NCBI RefSeq assembly: GCF_002797495.1
Contig: NZ_PGEZ01000001.1
Location: 1,922,001 to 1,986,000, forward strand
Direction: 5' to 3'
Length of the DNA stretch: 64,000 bases
From: Mumia flava
GTDB taxonomy: Bacteria > Actinomycetota > Actinomycetes > Propionibacteriales > Nocardioidaceae
A program made the translations under genes and the position numbers. The notes beneath the pieces are model-generated. The model searched no databases. It saw only the letters and a list, made by a program, of their open reading frames with translations, and had not been told where the DNA came from. This document shows positions 31,554 to 40,564 of the stretch, one piece after another. Each line of letters begins with the position of its first letter. The first letter of the stretch is position 1.

Positions 31554-31913
31554 TCAGCCGTCGGCGCGGGCCCGGTGCCGACGGCCGAGGAACGTCCAGG
31601 CGAGCAGCGCGATCCCGACGGGCCAGGTCAGGAAGTAGCCTGCGGTCGGCAGGAGCGTCATGAAGACGGTGGCAAGCCGCACGTAGGTGAGCTCTCCGCC
31701 GTCGACGCGGTCCCGGCGGCGGCCGTACTGCCGGGCCAGGCTCAGGAGGTTCGCGACGCCGGCGACGGCCAGGAAGCCGCGGACCCACGCGGACGCGTCC
31801 TCGCCGAGCAGCAGCCCCGCGGCGATCGCGACGGCCATGGTCGCGGCGAGCACGAGGACGTGCACCGTGACCCAGCGGGGCGCGTCGCCGATCGGCGCGC
31901 GGGGCTCAGCCAA
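31554..31913 (-). CDS. Small polytopic membrane protein next to T7SS-like gene
   Basis: This 119-residue protein of unrecognised family has three to four predicted helices (about 16-36, 43-60, 77-107) and a basic tail. It overlaps the upstream putative secreted-protein gene by 8 bases and is the last gene of the cluster. A membrane protein directly behind a candidate type VII effector would fit an immunity protein, but nothing in the sequence proves it. Confidence 0.7.
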   Translation of the reverse strand: MAEPRAPIGDAPRWVTVHVLVLAATMAVAIAAGLLLGEDASAWVRGFLAVAGVANLLSLARQYGRRRDRVDGGELTYVRLATVFMTLLPTAGYFLTWPVGIALLAWTFLGRRHRARADG

Positions 31914-33249
31914 GGTGGCCGCCCGGGGCGTACTTCGTGGTGTCCTTCAGGTCGCCGTACGGGCCGACACCGTCCCAGACGCCGGGGATGCCGCCGAGCG
32001 ACTTGTCGAGCGCGTCGACGCCCGTCCCGACCTGCGCCGCGCGCAGCGCGGCCGTCGCCGAGCGGGAGTACATCGGCGACACCAGGTCGGGGAACTGGGT
32101 CCGCAGGGCCGCGAGCTCCTTGCGCATCGCCGCCGCCCCGTCGTCCAGGCCCGCCAGCAGCGTCTCCACGCGCGTGACGTCCGGGAGCTCCTTGGTCAGC
32201 CACGCGTGCTTGGTCGTGGTGTACGCGGTGCGTCCCGCCATCCAGCGCGAGATCGGGTTGGACCTGGTCAGCCAGACCCCGGGCTTGCGGAACCACCGGG
32301 CGTTGGTGAACGCCTCACGCGCCGCCGTGACCGCGCGGCCGCGCGCCAGGTTGGCCGCACGCGGGGCGATCGCCCGCAACGTCGCCGTCCGGCCGACCTT
32401 GGCCAGGCTCGCAGCGATCTTGCCGGTGCCGAGCGTGAGCACACCGACGAGGTCGATCGCGAAGTCGGCCCACGACCCGTTGCCGCTCGCCGCGAGCATG
32501 AATCTGATCCCCACCCCGACCAGTGCGATCGCCGCCACCAGCGCCAGCACCCACCCGGCCGGCGTGCAGAACAGCGCCACCACCGCGACCACCGTCACGA
32601 CCCAGCCGATGATGTCCGCGACGGTCTTCAGCCACCCGGCGTTGTCGTCGATCCAGTTCTTGAACCGGTCCCAGCGGCTGTCCTTCATGTCGTCGTCGGA
32701 GGCGTCGCGGATCGCCTTCGCGACGGACTCGGCCTTCTCGTCGTACGGCTCCAGCGCGCGGCGGGCCCGTCCGCGGGCGGCCTCCATCGCCCCGACCGCG
32801 TTGTCGTGGTGGCGCTGCTGGCGGTCCCGTGCGTCCTGCTGGTCCGGGGTCAGCTCCGGCCCGCCGTACGGGCGCGGCATCGGCTCCGGGTTCTGGTCGA
32901 GCGACCTCTGGGCCTCCTCCGCGTCCTGGAGCGCACCCCACGTCTCGGTCCTCGCGGTCTGGACGGGCTCCCACCACTGTCCGAGCTGGCTGCCGACGGT
33001 CTCGAACCGCCCCTGGGCACGCTCGAGGTCGTCCGCGGTGTCGCGGCACGACTCCCGCAGCCCGTCGGCGTACTCGCCCTTGAGGATCTCGTCGTCGTCG
33101 GCAAGGTTGCGCAGCCGCCGGACCTGGCTCTCGATCTTGTTCGCGACCCGGGTGTAGTGCGTGCCGGCGTCCTGGATGTCGGTCCACGACCCCGGGACCG
33201 GGTCCTCGTCGTAGCCGAGCAGGTGCCAGTCGCCGTGGCGCGCGCTCAT
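31906..33249 (-). CDS. Putative type VII secretion substrate with membrane-spanning centre
   Basis: The 447-residue protein has an N-terminal helical domain (about 10-125) of the putative T7SS-signal style: DPVPGSWTDIQDAGTHYTRV, many helices, QWWEPVQTAR. A Gln/Arg-rich linker and two or three hydrophobic segments follow (about 215-275, WVVTVVAVVALFCTPAGWVLA). The helical C-terminus has no toxin motif I recognise. The gene overlaps the WXG100-like gene by 4 bases and the small membrane protein gene by 8. It could be a T7SS effector or a structural partner of the small protein. Confidence 0.7.
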   Translation of the reverse strand: MSARHGDWHLLGYDEDPVPGSWTDIQDAGTHYTRVANKIESQVRRLRNLADDDEILKGEYADGLRESCRDTADDLERAQGRFETVGSQLGQWWEPVQTARTETWGALQDAEEAQRSLDQNPEPMPRPYGGPELTPDQQDARDRQQRHHDNAVGAMEAARGRARRALEPYDEKAESVAKAIRDASDDDMKDSRWDRFKNWIDDNAGWLKTVADIIGWVVTVVAVVALFCTPAGWVLALVAAIALVGVGIRFMLAASGNGSWADFAIDLVGVLTLGTGKIAASLAKVGRTATLRAIAPRAANLARGRAVTAAREAFTNARWFRKPGVWLTRSNPISRWMAGRTAYTTTKHAWLTKELPDVTRVETLLAGLDDGAAAMRKELAALRTQFPDLVSPMYSRSATAALRAAQVGTGVDALDKSLGGIPGVWDGVGPYGDLKDTTKYAPGGHLG

Positions 33250-33539
33250 CCCTCACGCTCCTCGTCGAGCTGCTTGGCGAGCTCGGCGTCGGCGCCGCGG
33301 AAGGTCTCGAGGGTGTTGCTGACCTTCTCCCCGCAGTCCTGGAGCTTCTGCGAGAGCTTCTTGCGGTTGTAGTCCATGTTGCCGGCGAAGTCACCCATCG
33401 CATCGCGGACCTTCGGATGGCTCCACACGCTCGTGCTGTCGCTGACGTCGTCCTCGATGCCGTCGAACTCGCTCTTGAGCTGGCTCATCACCCGCTCGCT
33501 GTCCTCCAGCCTGTAGTAGTCGACCTTCAGGTCAGCCAC
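33246..33539 (-). CDS. WXG100/ESAT-6-like small helical protein
   Basis: This 97-residue protein has two predicted helices around a central Trp (DSTSVWSHPKVRDAMGDF), the size and layout of ESX-type helical hairpins, though W-S-H replaces the strict WXG. The GTG at 33539 overlaps the previous gene by 8 bases; longer upstream extensions lie inside that gene. It ends Glu/Asp-rich. Such proteins usually pair with a partner for export by an EccC ATPase, which is absent from this window. Confidence 0.72.
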   Translation of the reverse strand: MADLKVDYYRLEDSERVMSQLKSEFDGIEDDVSDSTSVWSHPKVRDAMGDFAGNMDYNRKKLSQKLQDCGEKVSNTLETFRGADAELAKQLDEEREG

Positions 33540-34161
33540 CGGACCCCTCCTCGTCGTACTCCCAGCGCCACGTCGACATGATCGCGTCGAACAGCTCGAT
33601 GCGAAGGTCGCCCTCGCCGTCGGCTCCGGTGATCGGATCACCGACCGTCGCGAACGACGACAGGATCCAGTATCGCGGAGCTCCCGGCAAGGCCGTCACG
33701 TACTCCACCCGCTTCGACGGCGCCGAGTCCGCGTCCGGCGGGGGCACCTCCACGAGCCGTCGCACCCACACGGTGTCGGCGACCGTGACCGGCTCGGTGC
33801 CTGGATCCCGCAGCAACGAGGCCATCACCTGCGGGACCTCGTCGGCCTCCATCAACGCGCTCGGTGTGACCTCGCTCACGACGAACGACGCTTCGACCGC
33901 GTAGCCGTGGATCGCGTCGAGCGGGATGTACAGGTCGACGCCGCCCTTGTCGGCGGACTCGCGCGCCTGCGTCATCATCGCCGCGACCAGCTCGCGCTTC
34001 TTGGGTCCGACCTGGTCCGGCGGGATCTCCTTCGGCGTGTGGTGCTCGGCGACGTCGTCGACGATCGCGCGGACCGCGTCCTCGGTGCCGCGGCGCAACG
34101 GGATGCGCGTCCAGGGCGGCGGAAGCGCGACCCGGTAGCCGCTGACCGGCCGCGCGCTCAC
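33532..34161 (-). CDS. Conserved-cluster protein of unknown function (209 residues)
   Basis: No family is recognised with confidence. The protein begins YRVALPPPWTRIPL and contains an alpha-helical stretch (about 25-75) with alternating strands. It ends with APRYWILSSFATVGDP and an aromatic helix (AIMSTWRWEYDEE). The order of elements recalls Mog1/PsbP-like folds used by some secretion chaperones; this is only an impression. The GTG at 34161 overlaps the gene upstream by 4 bases, and the 3' end overlaps the WXG100-like gene by 8. Confidence 0.65.
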   Translation of the reverse strand: MSARPVSGYRVALPPPWTRIPLRRGTEDAVRAIVDDVAEHHTPKEIPPDQVGPKKRELVAAMMTQARESADKGGVDLYIPLDAIHGYAVEASFVVSEVTPSALMEADEVPQVMASLLRDPGTEPVTVADTVWVRRLVEVPPPDADSAPSKRVEYVTALPGAPRYWILSSFATVGDPITGADGEGDLRIELFDAIMSTWRWEYDEEGSGG

Positions 34162-34826
34162 GACTCGCCTCCGACGACCACGGCGGCCGCGAGGTCGTCC
34201 AGGTCCGGCAGCGCCTCGATCGTCGCCGCGGGATCGAGCCCGCCGCACCGCAGCACCGCGACGACGTCGGACCCGGCGAAGCGCCGGACGTAGCGGACCC
34301 GTGAGGTCACCTCGGGCTCGGCGACCCAGGAGACGATGCGTTCCCACCCGGGGGCGTCGGTGACTCTCTCCCGCGACACCTCACCGGCGCTCTCGTCCGG
34401 GCTGACGGCGCCGTGCAGGTCGACGAGCCATGCTGCGGGGTCGTTCGAGGGCGGGGCGATGCCGAGGTCGTGCGCGATGTCGGCCGCGTCCTGCGCGGCG
34501 TACAGCTCGAGGCCGACCGGGACCGGTGCGTCCGCGATCGTCCGGAGCCGCAAGAACGTCAGGTCGGCGTGCGTGTCCCACTGCGAGAAGGAGGTCAGCA
34601 GGGCGAGGAGGTACTCGCGCAGGGCCACGCCGTTCGGCTCCGCCTCCAGCTCGAAGTCGCTCGCCACCGCGTACTGCGCCTCCGAGACCCACGAGGCGCG
34701 CTCCTCGGCGCTCCACCCGCCACCGGGCCCGGTCAGCCATACGGCGACGTCCGGACGGACCTCGACCTCGGGTCGCGGGTCCGCCGGGTCGCTCGGACCA
34801 CCTGCTGCACTCTCCACCCCGCGCAC
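34158..34826 (-). CDS. Conserved-cluster protein of unknown function (222 residues)
   Basis: First gene of the five-gene overlapping cluster. The GTG at 34826 is chosen because AGGA lies 6 bases upstream; GTG codons at 34901 and 34817 are alternatives. The product has no signal peptide or membrane span. The core GWSAEERASWVSEAQYAVAS is followed by VALREYLLALLTSF, and the end, TSRVRYVRRFAGSDVVAVLR, resembles in style the end of the next protein. The two may be distant paralogues with a shared fold. Function unknown. Confidence 0.62.
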   Translation of the reverse strand: MRGVESAAGGPSDPADPRPEVEVRPDVAVWLTGPGGGWSAEERASWVSEAQYAVASDFELEAEPNGVALREYLLALLTSFSQWDTHADLTFLRLRTIADAPVPVGLELYAAQDAADIAHDLGIAPPSNDPAAWLVDLHGAVSPDESAGEVSRERVTDAPGWERIVSWVAEPEVTSRVRYVRRFAGSDVVAVLRCGGLDPAATIEALPDLDDLAAAVVVGGES

Positions 34827-35028
34827 TCTAGATCCTGCGAGGCCCACCGGGTCACCCACGGCTCGCTCTCGGTAACAGTCGGGTGAAGACCGCGCCCGCA
34901 CCCTAGGGATCGAACCGCTCCAGGAGTAGCGTGCCGTCCGGTTTCCCTTTCCGAAATCCCTACCGATCTGGCCGCGAATGCCCGTGAATTATCGCGGCGC
35001 GGCCCGACTTGACGCGAGGAGTTACGAC

Positions 35029-36621
35029 GTGAAGAAGTATCGCGCAGCGGCCGCAATCGCCGGCGCTGCTGCTCTCACCCTCGGTGTGGGCGCGTGCGGG
35101 GCAGGCAACGACGGATCGGACCCGGACTCAGGATCCGACTCCCTCGTCCTCGGCACGACCGACAAGGTGGTCTCCATCGACCCGGCGGGAGCGTACGACA
35201 ACGGCTCGCTGATGGTGCAGACCCAGGTCTACCAGTACCTCCTGAACTTCCCGGAGGGCGCCGACTCACCGCAGCCCGACGCAGCCGAGTCGTGCGACTT
35301 CGACACCCCGACGACCTACACCTGCACGCTGAAGGACGGGCTGACCTTCGCCAACGGCAACCCGCTGACGGCCGAGTCGGTCGCGTTCTCCTTCCAGCGG
35401 ATCGTCGACATCGACGACCCGAACGGGCCTGCGTCGCTGCTCACCAACATGGCGAGCGTCGAGGCGACCGACGACACGACCGTCGTCTTCACCCTCAAGA
35501 CCCCGAACGACCAGACCTTCCCGCAGGTCCTCGTCACCTCGGCCGGCCCGATCGTCGACGAGTCGGTCTACCCGGCGGACGCGGTGCTGTCCGACGAGGA
35601 GGCCGTCGAGGCCCAGGGCTTCTCCGGCCCGTACACGATCGGCTCGTACGAGAAGAACCAGCTCGCCGAGTTCGAGGCCAACGACGACTACGACGGCGCG
35701 TACAACGCCGCCCAGATCCCGCAGGTCACGATCAAGTACTACGCGGACGCGAACAACCTCAAGCTCGACATCGAGAAGCAGAACATCGACGTCGCGTGGC
35801 GCTCGCTGTCGCCCACCGACATCGAGAGCCTCGAGGACACCGACGGCGTCACGGTGCACACCGGGGCCGGCGGCGAGCTGCGCTACATCGTGTTCAACCT
35901 GAAGACGATGCCGGGCGCGGACGACGCCCAGAAGCTGGCCGTGCGCCAGGCGGCGGCGTCGCTGGTGGACCGCCAGGCGATCTCCGAGCAGGTCTACAAG
36001 GGCACCTACGTCCCGGCGTACTCGGTCATCCCCGAGGGTCTGCCGGGCGCGACGACCCCGTTCGAGGAGCTGTACGGCTCCGCACCGGACGCGGACGCGG
36101 CGGCGAAGTACCTCTCCGACGCCGGCGTCTCGACACCGGTCGAGCTGAACCTGCAGTACAACCCCGACCACTACGGCTCCAGCTCGGACCAGGAGTACAA
36201 CGAGGTCAAGCGTCAGCTCGAGGAGTCCGGGCTGTTCACGGTCAACCTCCAGTCGACCGAGTGGACCACCTACTCCGAGGAGCGCGTCGCCGACGCCTAC
36301 CCGGCGTACCAGCTCGGCTGGTTCCCGGACTTCCCCGACGCCGACAACTACCTCACGCCGTTCTTCGCGCCGAACAACTTCCTCCAGTCGCACTACGAGG
36401 ACCCCGCGATGACGAAGCTGCTCGACGCCGAGCGGACGGAGTCCGACCCGGCGACGCGCGAGGACCTGATGGGCCAGGCACAGCAGATGGTGGCCGAGCA
36501 GCTGCCGATCCTCCCGCTGCTGTCGGGCGCTCAGGTCGCGGTCGCGACCGACGAGGTGCAGGGGGTGGAGAACACGCTCGACGCCGCGTTCAAGTTCCGC
36601 CTCACCTCGCTGTCCAAGTGA
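35029..36621 (+). CDS. ABC transporter substrate-binding lipoprotein, peptide/nickel (DppA/OppA) family
   Basis: The 530-residue lipoprotein has a basic start and hydrophobic stretch ending in a lipobox (VGAC, Cys about 22), a Gly/Asp/Ser linker, and an SBP_bac_5 domain. Typical segments are DGLTFANGNPLTAESVAFSF and YPAYQLGWFPDFPDADNYL. It captures peptides or similar solutes outside the membrane and hands them to the permeases encoded next. The GTG at 35029 is chosen because GAGGAG lies 8 bases upstream. Two strong hairpins separate it from the permease genes, consistent with higher expression of the binding protein. Confidence 0.92.
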   Translation: MKKYRAAAAIAGAAALTLGVGACGAGNDGSDPDSGSDSLVLGTTDKVVSIDPAGAYDNGSLMVQTQVYQYLLNFPEGADSPQPDAAESCDFDTPTTYTCTLKDGLTFANGNPLTAESVAFSFQRIVDIDDPNGPASLLTNMASVEATDDTTVVFTLKTPNDQTFPQVLVTSAGPIVDESVYPADAVLSDEEAVEAQGFSGPYTIGSYEKNQLAEFEANDDYDGAYNAAQIPQVTIKYYADANNLKLDIEKQNIDVAWRSLSPTDIESLEDTDGVTVHTGAGGELRYIVFNLKTMPGADDAQKLAVRQAAASLVDRQAISEQVYKGTYVPAYSVIPEGLPGATTPFEELYGSAPDADAAAKYLSDAGVSTPVELNLQYNPDHYGSSSDQEYNEVKRQLEESGLFTVNLQSTEWTTYSEERVADAYPAYQLGWFPDFPDADNYLTPFFAPNNFLQSHYEDPAMTKLLDAERTESDPATREDLMGQAQQMVAEQLPILPLLSGAQVAVATDEVQGVENTLDAAFKFRLTSLSK

Positions 36622-36626
36622 TCAGC

Positions 36627-36650
36627 GGTCCCGTCGGGCTCGACGGGACC
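36627..36650 (+). terminator. First hairpin after the substrate-binding protein gene
   Basis: GGTCCCGTC and GACGGGACC form a perfect 9-bp stem with a 6-nt loop, starting 5 bases after the stop codon. With the next hairpin it makes a tandem structure likely to stabilise or partly terminate the upstream mRNA. Confidence 0.6.
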
Positions 36651-36656
36651 CGATGA

Positions 36657-36696
36657 GCCCGGGCGGGCCGCGGCACCGGTCGCGGCCCGCCCGGGC
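36657..36696 (+). terminator. Second, 16-bp hairpin between binding protein and permease genes
   Basis: The arms 36657-36672 and 36681-36696 are perfectly complementary over 16 all-GC pairs around an 8-nt loop. Its stability is extreme, but no T-run follows. Such elements commonly set the ratio of binding protein to permease. Confidence 0.65.
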
Positions 36697-36764
36697 CTGC
36701 CAGCGCACGAGCCCCGTACGGGATCGTCGTCCGCACATCAGTCGTAAGAAGGGAGCGGTGCCTC

Positions 36765-37856
36765 ATGGCGACCGCCGAGACGTTCTCGGTGCCGGACCGG
36801 CCCCAGAGCCCCGAGCCGCAGACCCGCAGACGCGGAGGGCTCAGTCCGCTGGCCCGCTACTTCCTGGTCCGGGTCCTCCTCGTGATCCCGATGATGTTCA
36901 TCCTCGTGACGTTCGTCTTCCTCCTGATGCGGGTGATCGGCGACCCGATCACCGCCGCCCAGGGCGGGCGGCTCTCGCCCGAGCAGATCGCGGAGCGCAA
37001 GGCGCAGGCCGGGCTCGACGCCCCGCTGCTGCAGCAGTACTGGGACTACCTGACCGGCATCCTCCACGGCGACTTCGGCACCGCGATGACCGACGGCCGC
37101 GAGATCTCCGACGTGCTCGTCGTGAACGGGGCCGCGACGCTCGAGCTCGCGTTCTGGGCGTTGATCATCGCGTTCGGCGTCGGCGTGCCGCTGGGGCGGA
37201 TGGCGGCGCGCAACCGCGACCGCTGGCCGGACGCCGCGCTGCGGCTGTTCTCGATCCTCGTCTACGCCACACCCGTCTTCTTCCTCGGACTGCTGCTCAA
37301 GCTCGCGTTCGTCCCGCTGGGGCTCCCGGTCGCCGGTCGCGCGAGCACGTCGACCGAGCTGGCGCTGCAGGACGTCGACCCCCAGACGCACATCATGATC
37401 ATCGACGCGATCCTCTGGGGAGACCCCGCGTACGTCGGCGACGTCCTCCTGCACGCGATCCTGCCGGCGCTCGCGCTCGGGCTGCTCACCAGCGGCGTGT
37501 TCCTGCGGCTGGTCCGGGTGAACCTGATCCAGACGCAGCGCGCCGACTACGTCACCGCCGCCCGCGCCCGCGGCGTGACCGAGCGCCGGGTGGAGCGCAA
37601 GCACGCCTTCCGCAACGCGCTCGTCCCCGTGGTCACGGTGATGGGTCTCCAGGTGGCCCTGCTCCTCAGCGGTGCCGTCCTCACCGAGACCACCTTCGAG
37701 TGGCAGGGCATCGGCTACACGCTCGCCCAGTACCTGATCAAGCGCGACTTCATCGCCGTGCAGGGCATCGTGACGGTGATCGCGCTCGTCGTCGCGCTCG
37801 CGAGCCTCGTCATCGACGTGATCGTCGCCTTCGTGGACCCCCGGGTCCGGTTCTGA
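36765..37856 (+). CDS. ABC transporter permease, DppB/OppB type
   Basis: The 363-residue protein has six transmembrane helices and the binding-protein-dependent permease signature in the loop AARARGVTERRVERKHAFRN. The N-terminal FLVRVLLVIPMMFILVTFVF is typical of the OppB subfamily. It forms one half of the membrane pore. The ATG at 36765 follows GAAGGGAG. The gene ends 10 bases before the fused permease-ATPase gene. Confidence 0.93.
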   Translation: MATAETFSVPDRPQSPEPQTRRRGGLSPLARYFLVRVLLVIPMMFILVTFVFLLMRVIGDPITAAQGGRLSPEQIAERKAQAGLDAPLLQQYWDYLTGILHGDFGTAMTDGREISDVLVVNGAATLELAFWALIIAFGVGVPLGRMAARNRDRWPDAALRLFSILVYATPVFFLGLLLKLAFVPLGLPVAGRASTSTELALQDVDPQTHIMIIDAILWGDPAYVGDVLLHAILPALALGLLTSGVFLRLVRVNLIQTQRADYVTAARARGVTERRVERKHAFRNALVPVVTVMGLQVALLLSGAVLTETTFEWQGIGYTLAQYLIKRDFIAVQGIVTVIALVVALASLVIDVIVAFVDPRVRF

Positions 37857-37866
37857 GGAGGATCCC

Positions 37867-40527
37867 GTGCGCTCCCTGATCGTCTCGACCCGCGGCCTCC
37901 AGCGGGCCATGCTCCTGGTCGGAATCACCCTCGTCGTCCTGTTCGTCGTCCTCGCCGTGTTCGCGCCGTGGATCGCTCCGTACGGCTTCAACCAGACCGG
38001 CGTCGACGGCGTCCGGTTCGGCACGCAGCAACCCCCGTCGGCACAGAACTGGTGGGGGACGACCGTCGGCGGCCAGGACGTCTTCTCCCGCGTGATCTAC
38101 GGCGCCCGTACGGCGGTGTCGGTGATCGTGCTGGCGGTGACGCTGTCGCTGTCGGTCGGGGTGCCGCTCGGGCTGCTGTCGGGCTATCTCGGCGGCACGC
38201 TCGACCGTGCGCTCGTGCTCGTCACCGACGCGCTGTACGCGTTCCCGTCGCTGCTGCTCGCGATCGTCGTGTCGATCGTCCTCGCCGGGGGATCGTCGGG
38301 GGTCGTGGGCGGCATCCTCGCGGCGGCGATCTCGATCACGGTCGTGTTCATCCCGCAGTACTTCCGGGTCGTACGCAACGCGACGCTCGCCGTGAAGGCC
38401 GAGCCGTACGTCGACGCTGCGCGGGTGATCGGGACCCGGACCCCGCGGATCCTGTTCGGGCACGTCCTGTCGAACGTCCGCCAGACGGTTCCCGTGATCG
38501 CGACCCTGAACGCCTCCGAGGCGATCCTCACGCTCGCCGGCCTCGGGTTCCTGGGCTTCGGGATCGAGCCCTCGTCGGCCGCGGAGTGGGGCTACGACCT
38601 GAACAAGGCCATGCCGGACGCCACGAACGGCATCTGGTGGACCGGTGTGTTCCCGGGTCTGGCGATCGTGCTCATGGTGATCGGCGTGACGCTGGTCGGC
38701 GAGAGCCTCAACGACGTCCTCAACCCGATGCTGCGCACGCGGACCGGTTCTGTCACGACGGCCGACGAGGAGGAGGTCGAGCGCGAGTACGCGCAGGCCG
38801 TCACGTCGTCCGGGCTGGACGAGGCGGAGCTCGACGACGCGGCGCGGATCGACCCGGACGTACGGCGGGTCGCGGCGCTCAGCCTGACCGACCTGGCCGT
38901 GAGCTTCCGCACCGACGCCGAGCCGGTGCGCGCCGTGGACCGGATCAGCTTCGACGTGGCGCCCGGCGAGGTCGTCGCGGTCGTGGGCGAGTCCGGGTCC
39001 GGCAAGTCCGTGAGCTCGCGGGCCGTCCTGGGCCTGCTGCCTGCGACCGCCGAGGTCTCGGGGTCCGCGACGATCCGCAGCGAGGAGGGCGAGGTGACCG
39101 AGCTCCTCGGGCTCCCGCCGCGACGGCTCCGGACCATCCGGGGGCGGCGGATCGCCATGATCTTCCAGGAGCCGGGCACGGCGCTCGACCCCGTCCGTAC
39201 GATCGGCTGGCAGATCGTGGAGACGCTGCGCGCTCACACGCAGCTGTCCCGCACGGACGCGCAGGCGCGCGCGGTCGAGCTGCTCGAGCTGGTCGGGCTC
39301 CCCGATCCCGAGGACCGCGTCGACTACTACCCGCACCAGCTGTCGGGCGGTCAGAAGCAACGCGTGATGATCGCGATGGCGATCGCGCTGGAGCCCGACG
39401 TGATCATCGCCGACGAGCCCACGACCGCCCTCGACGTCACCGTCCAGGCGGCGATCATCGAGCTCCTCCTCGACCTGCGTGAGCGGCTGGGCACGGCGAT
39501 CGTGCTGATCACCCACAACATGGGCGTCGTCGCCGACATGGCCGACCGTGCGGTCGTGATGTATCGCGGCCGCATCATCGAGCAGGCTCCGACCGACCGG
39601 CTCTTCGCCGCACCGAGGCACCCGTACACGCGCCGGCTGCTCGGCGCCGTGCCGCACCTCGGCCACGGCACCGGGGGACCCGACGTCGCCGAGGACGCGC
39701 CGCCGGTGCTGACCACCAGCGGTCTCGTGGTGGAGTTCCGAGGCGGCCTGGGACGACCGGACTTCCGCGCGGTCGACGACGTCGACCTGCAGATCCGACG
39801 CGGCGAGGTGCTCGGGCTGGTCGGCGAGTCGGGGTCCGGCAAGTCGACCCTGGGCCGGGTGGCGGTGGGCCTCCAGAAGCCCACCGCCGGCACGGTCACC
39901 GTCGCCGGCACCGACATCGGCGGGATGTCCGACCGCGCGCTGCGGGACCTGCGGGGACGTTTCGGGTTCGTCTTCCAGGACCCGGCCGCGTCGCTCAACC
40001 CCCACATGACGATCAGCGACTGCGTGGCCGAGCCGCTGCGCGTCCAGAGCGGGCTCTCCGACACGCAGCGCCGGGCGAAGGTCGCCGCGCTGCTCGAGCG
40101 GGTCGAGCTCCCGCCGGCCTTCGCGCGGCGCTACCCGCACGAGCTCTCGGGGGGACAGCGCCAGCGGGTGAGTCTGGCGCGGGCCCTCGCGCTCGATCCC
40201 GACCTCCTGATCGCCGACGAGCCGACCTCGGCGCTCGACGTGTCGGTCCAGGCGACCGTCCTCGACCTGTTCGGCGAGCTCCAGCGCGAGCTCGGGTTCG
40301 CCTGCCTGTTCATCACCCACGACCTCGCCGTCGTGGATGCCGTCGCGAACCGGGTCGCGGTGATGCGCGGCGGTCGGATCGTCGAGGAGGGCAGCCGAGC
40401 CGACGTCCTGCGGAACCCGCGCGAGGACTACACCCGGCAGCTGATCGCCGCTGCCCCGGTGCCGGACCCGGCCGAGCAGCGCCGCCGGCGTGCGGAGCGT
40501 GGCTCGCTGCTGTCCGACGTGGACTGA
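37867..40527 (+). CDS. Fused ABC transporter: DppC-type permease plus two ATPase domains
   Basis: The 886-residue polypeptide joins three normally separate subunits. Residues about 1-300 form a DppC-type permease (six helices, RNATLAVKAEPYVDAARVIG). A linker (about 300-340) leads to ATPase 1 (Walker A GESGSGKS near 373, LSGGQKQR near 492, IIADEPTTALD) and ATPase 2 (Walker A GESGSGKST near 653, LSGGQRQR near 760, IADEPTSALD). Both ATPases look intact. No stop or frameshift separates the parts, so this is one protein. The GTG at 37867 follows GGAGGA. With the binding protein and DppB-type permease it completes a peptide/nickel-type importer; the substrate is unknown. Confidence 0.92.
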   Translation: MRSLIVSTRGLQRAMLLVGITLVVLFVVLAVFAPWIAPYGFNQTGVDGVRFGTQQPPSAQNWWGTTVGGQDVFSRVIYGARTAVSVIVLAVTLSLSVGVPLGLLSGYLGGTLDRALVLVTDALYAFPSLLLAIVVSIVLAGGSSGVVGGILAAAISITVVFIPQYFRVVRNATLAVKAEPYVDAARVIGTRTPRILFGHVLSNVRQTVPVIATLNASEAILTLAGLGFLGFGIEPSSAAEWGYDLNKAMPDATNGIWWTGVFPGLAIVLMVIGVTLVGESLNDVLNPMLRTRTGSVTTADEEEVEREYAQAVTSSGLDEAELDDAARIDPDVRRVAALSLTDLAVSFRTDAEPVRAVDRISFDVAPGEVVAVVGESGSGKSVSSRAVLGLLPATAEVSGSATIRSEEGEVTELLGLPPRRLRTIRGRRIAMIFQEPGTALDPVRTIGWQIVETLRAHTQLSRTDAQARAVELLELVGLPDPEDRVDYYPHQLSGGQKQRVMIAMAIALEPDVIIADEPTTALDVTVQAAIIELLLDLRERLGTAIVLITHNMGVVADMADRAVVMYRGRIIEQAPTDRLFAAPRHPYTRRLLGAVPHLGHGTGGPDVAEDAPPVLTTSGLVVEFRGGLGRPDFRAVDDVDLQIRRGEVLGLVGESGSGKSTLGRVAVGLQKPTAGTVTVAGTDIGGMSDRALRDLRGRFGFVFQDPAASLNPHMTISDCVAEPLRVQSGLSDTQRRAKVAALLERVELPPAFARRYPHELSGGQRQRVSLARALALDPDLLIADEPTSALDVSVQATVLDLFGELQRELGFACLFITHDLAVVDAVANRVAVMRGGRIVEEGSRADVLRNPREDYTRQLIAAAPVPDPAEQRRRRAERGSLLSDVD

Positions 40528-40564
40528 GGCCGCGCACGAGCGTGACCGCGCGTAGGGTCTCAGG

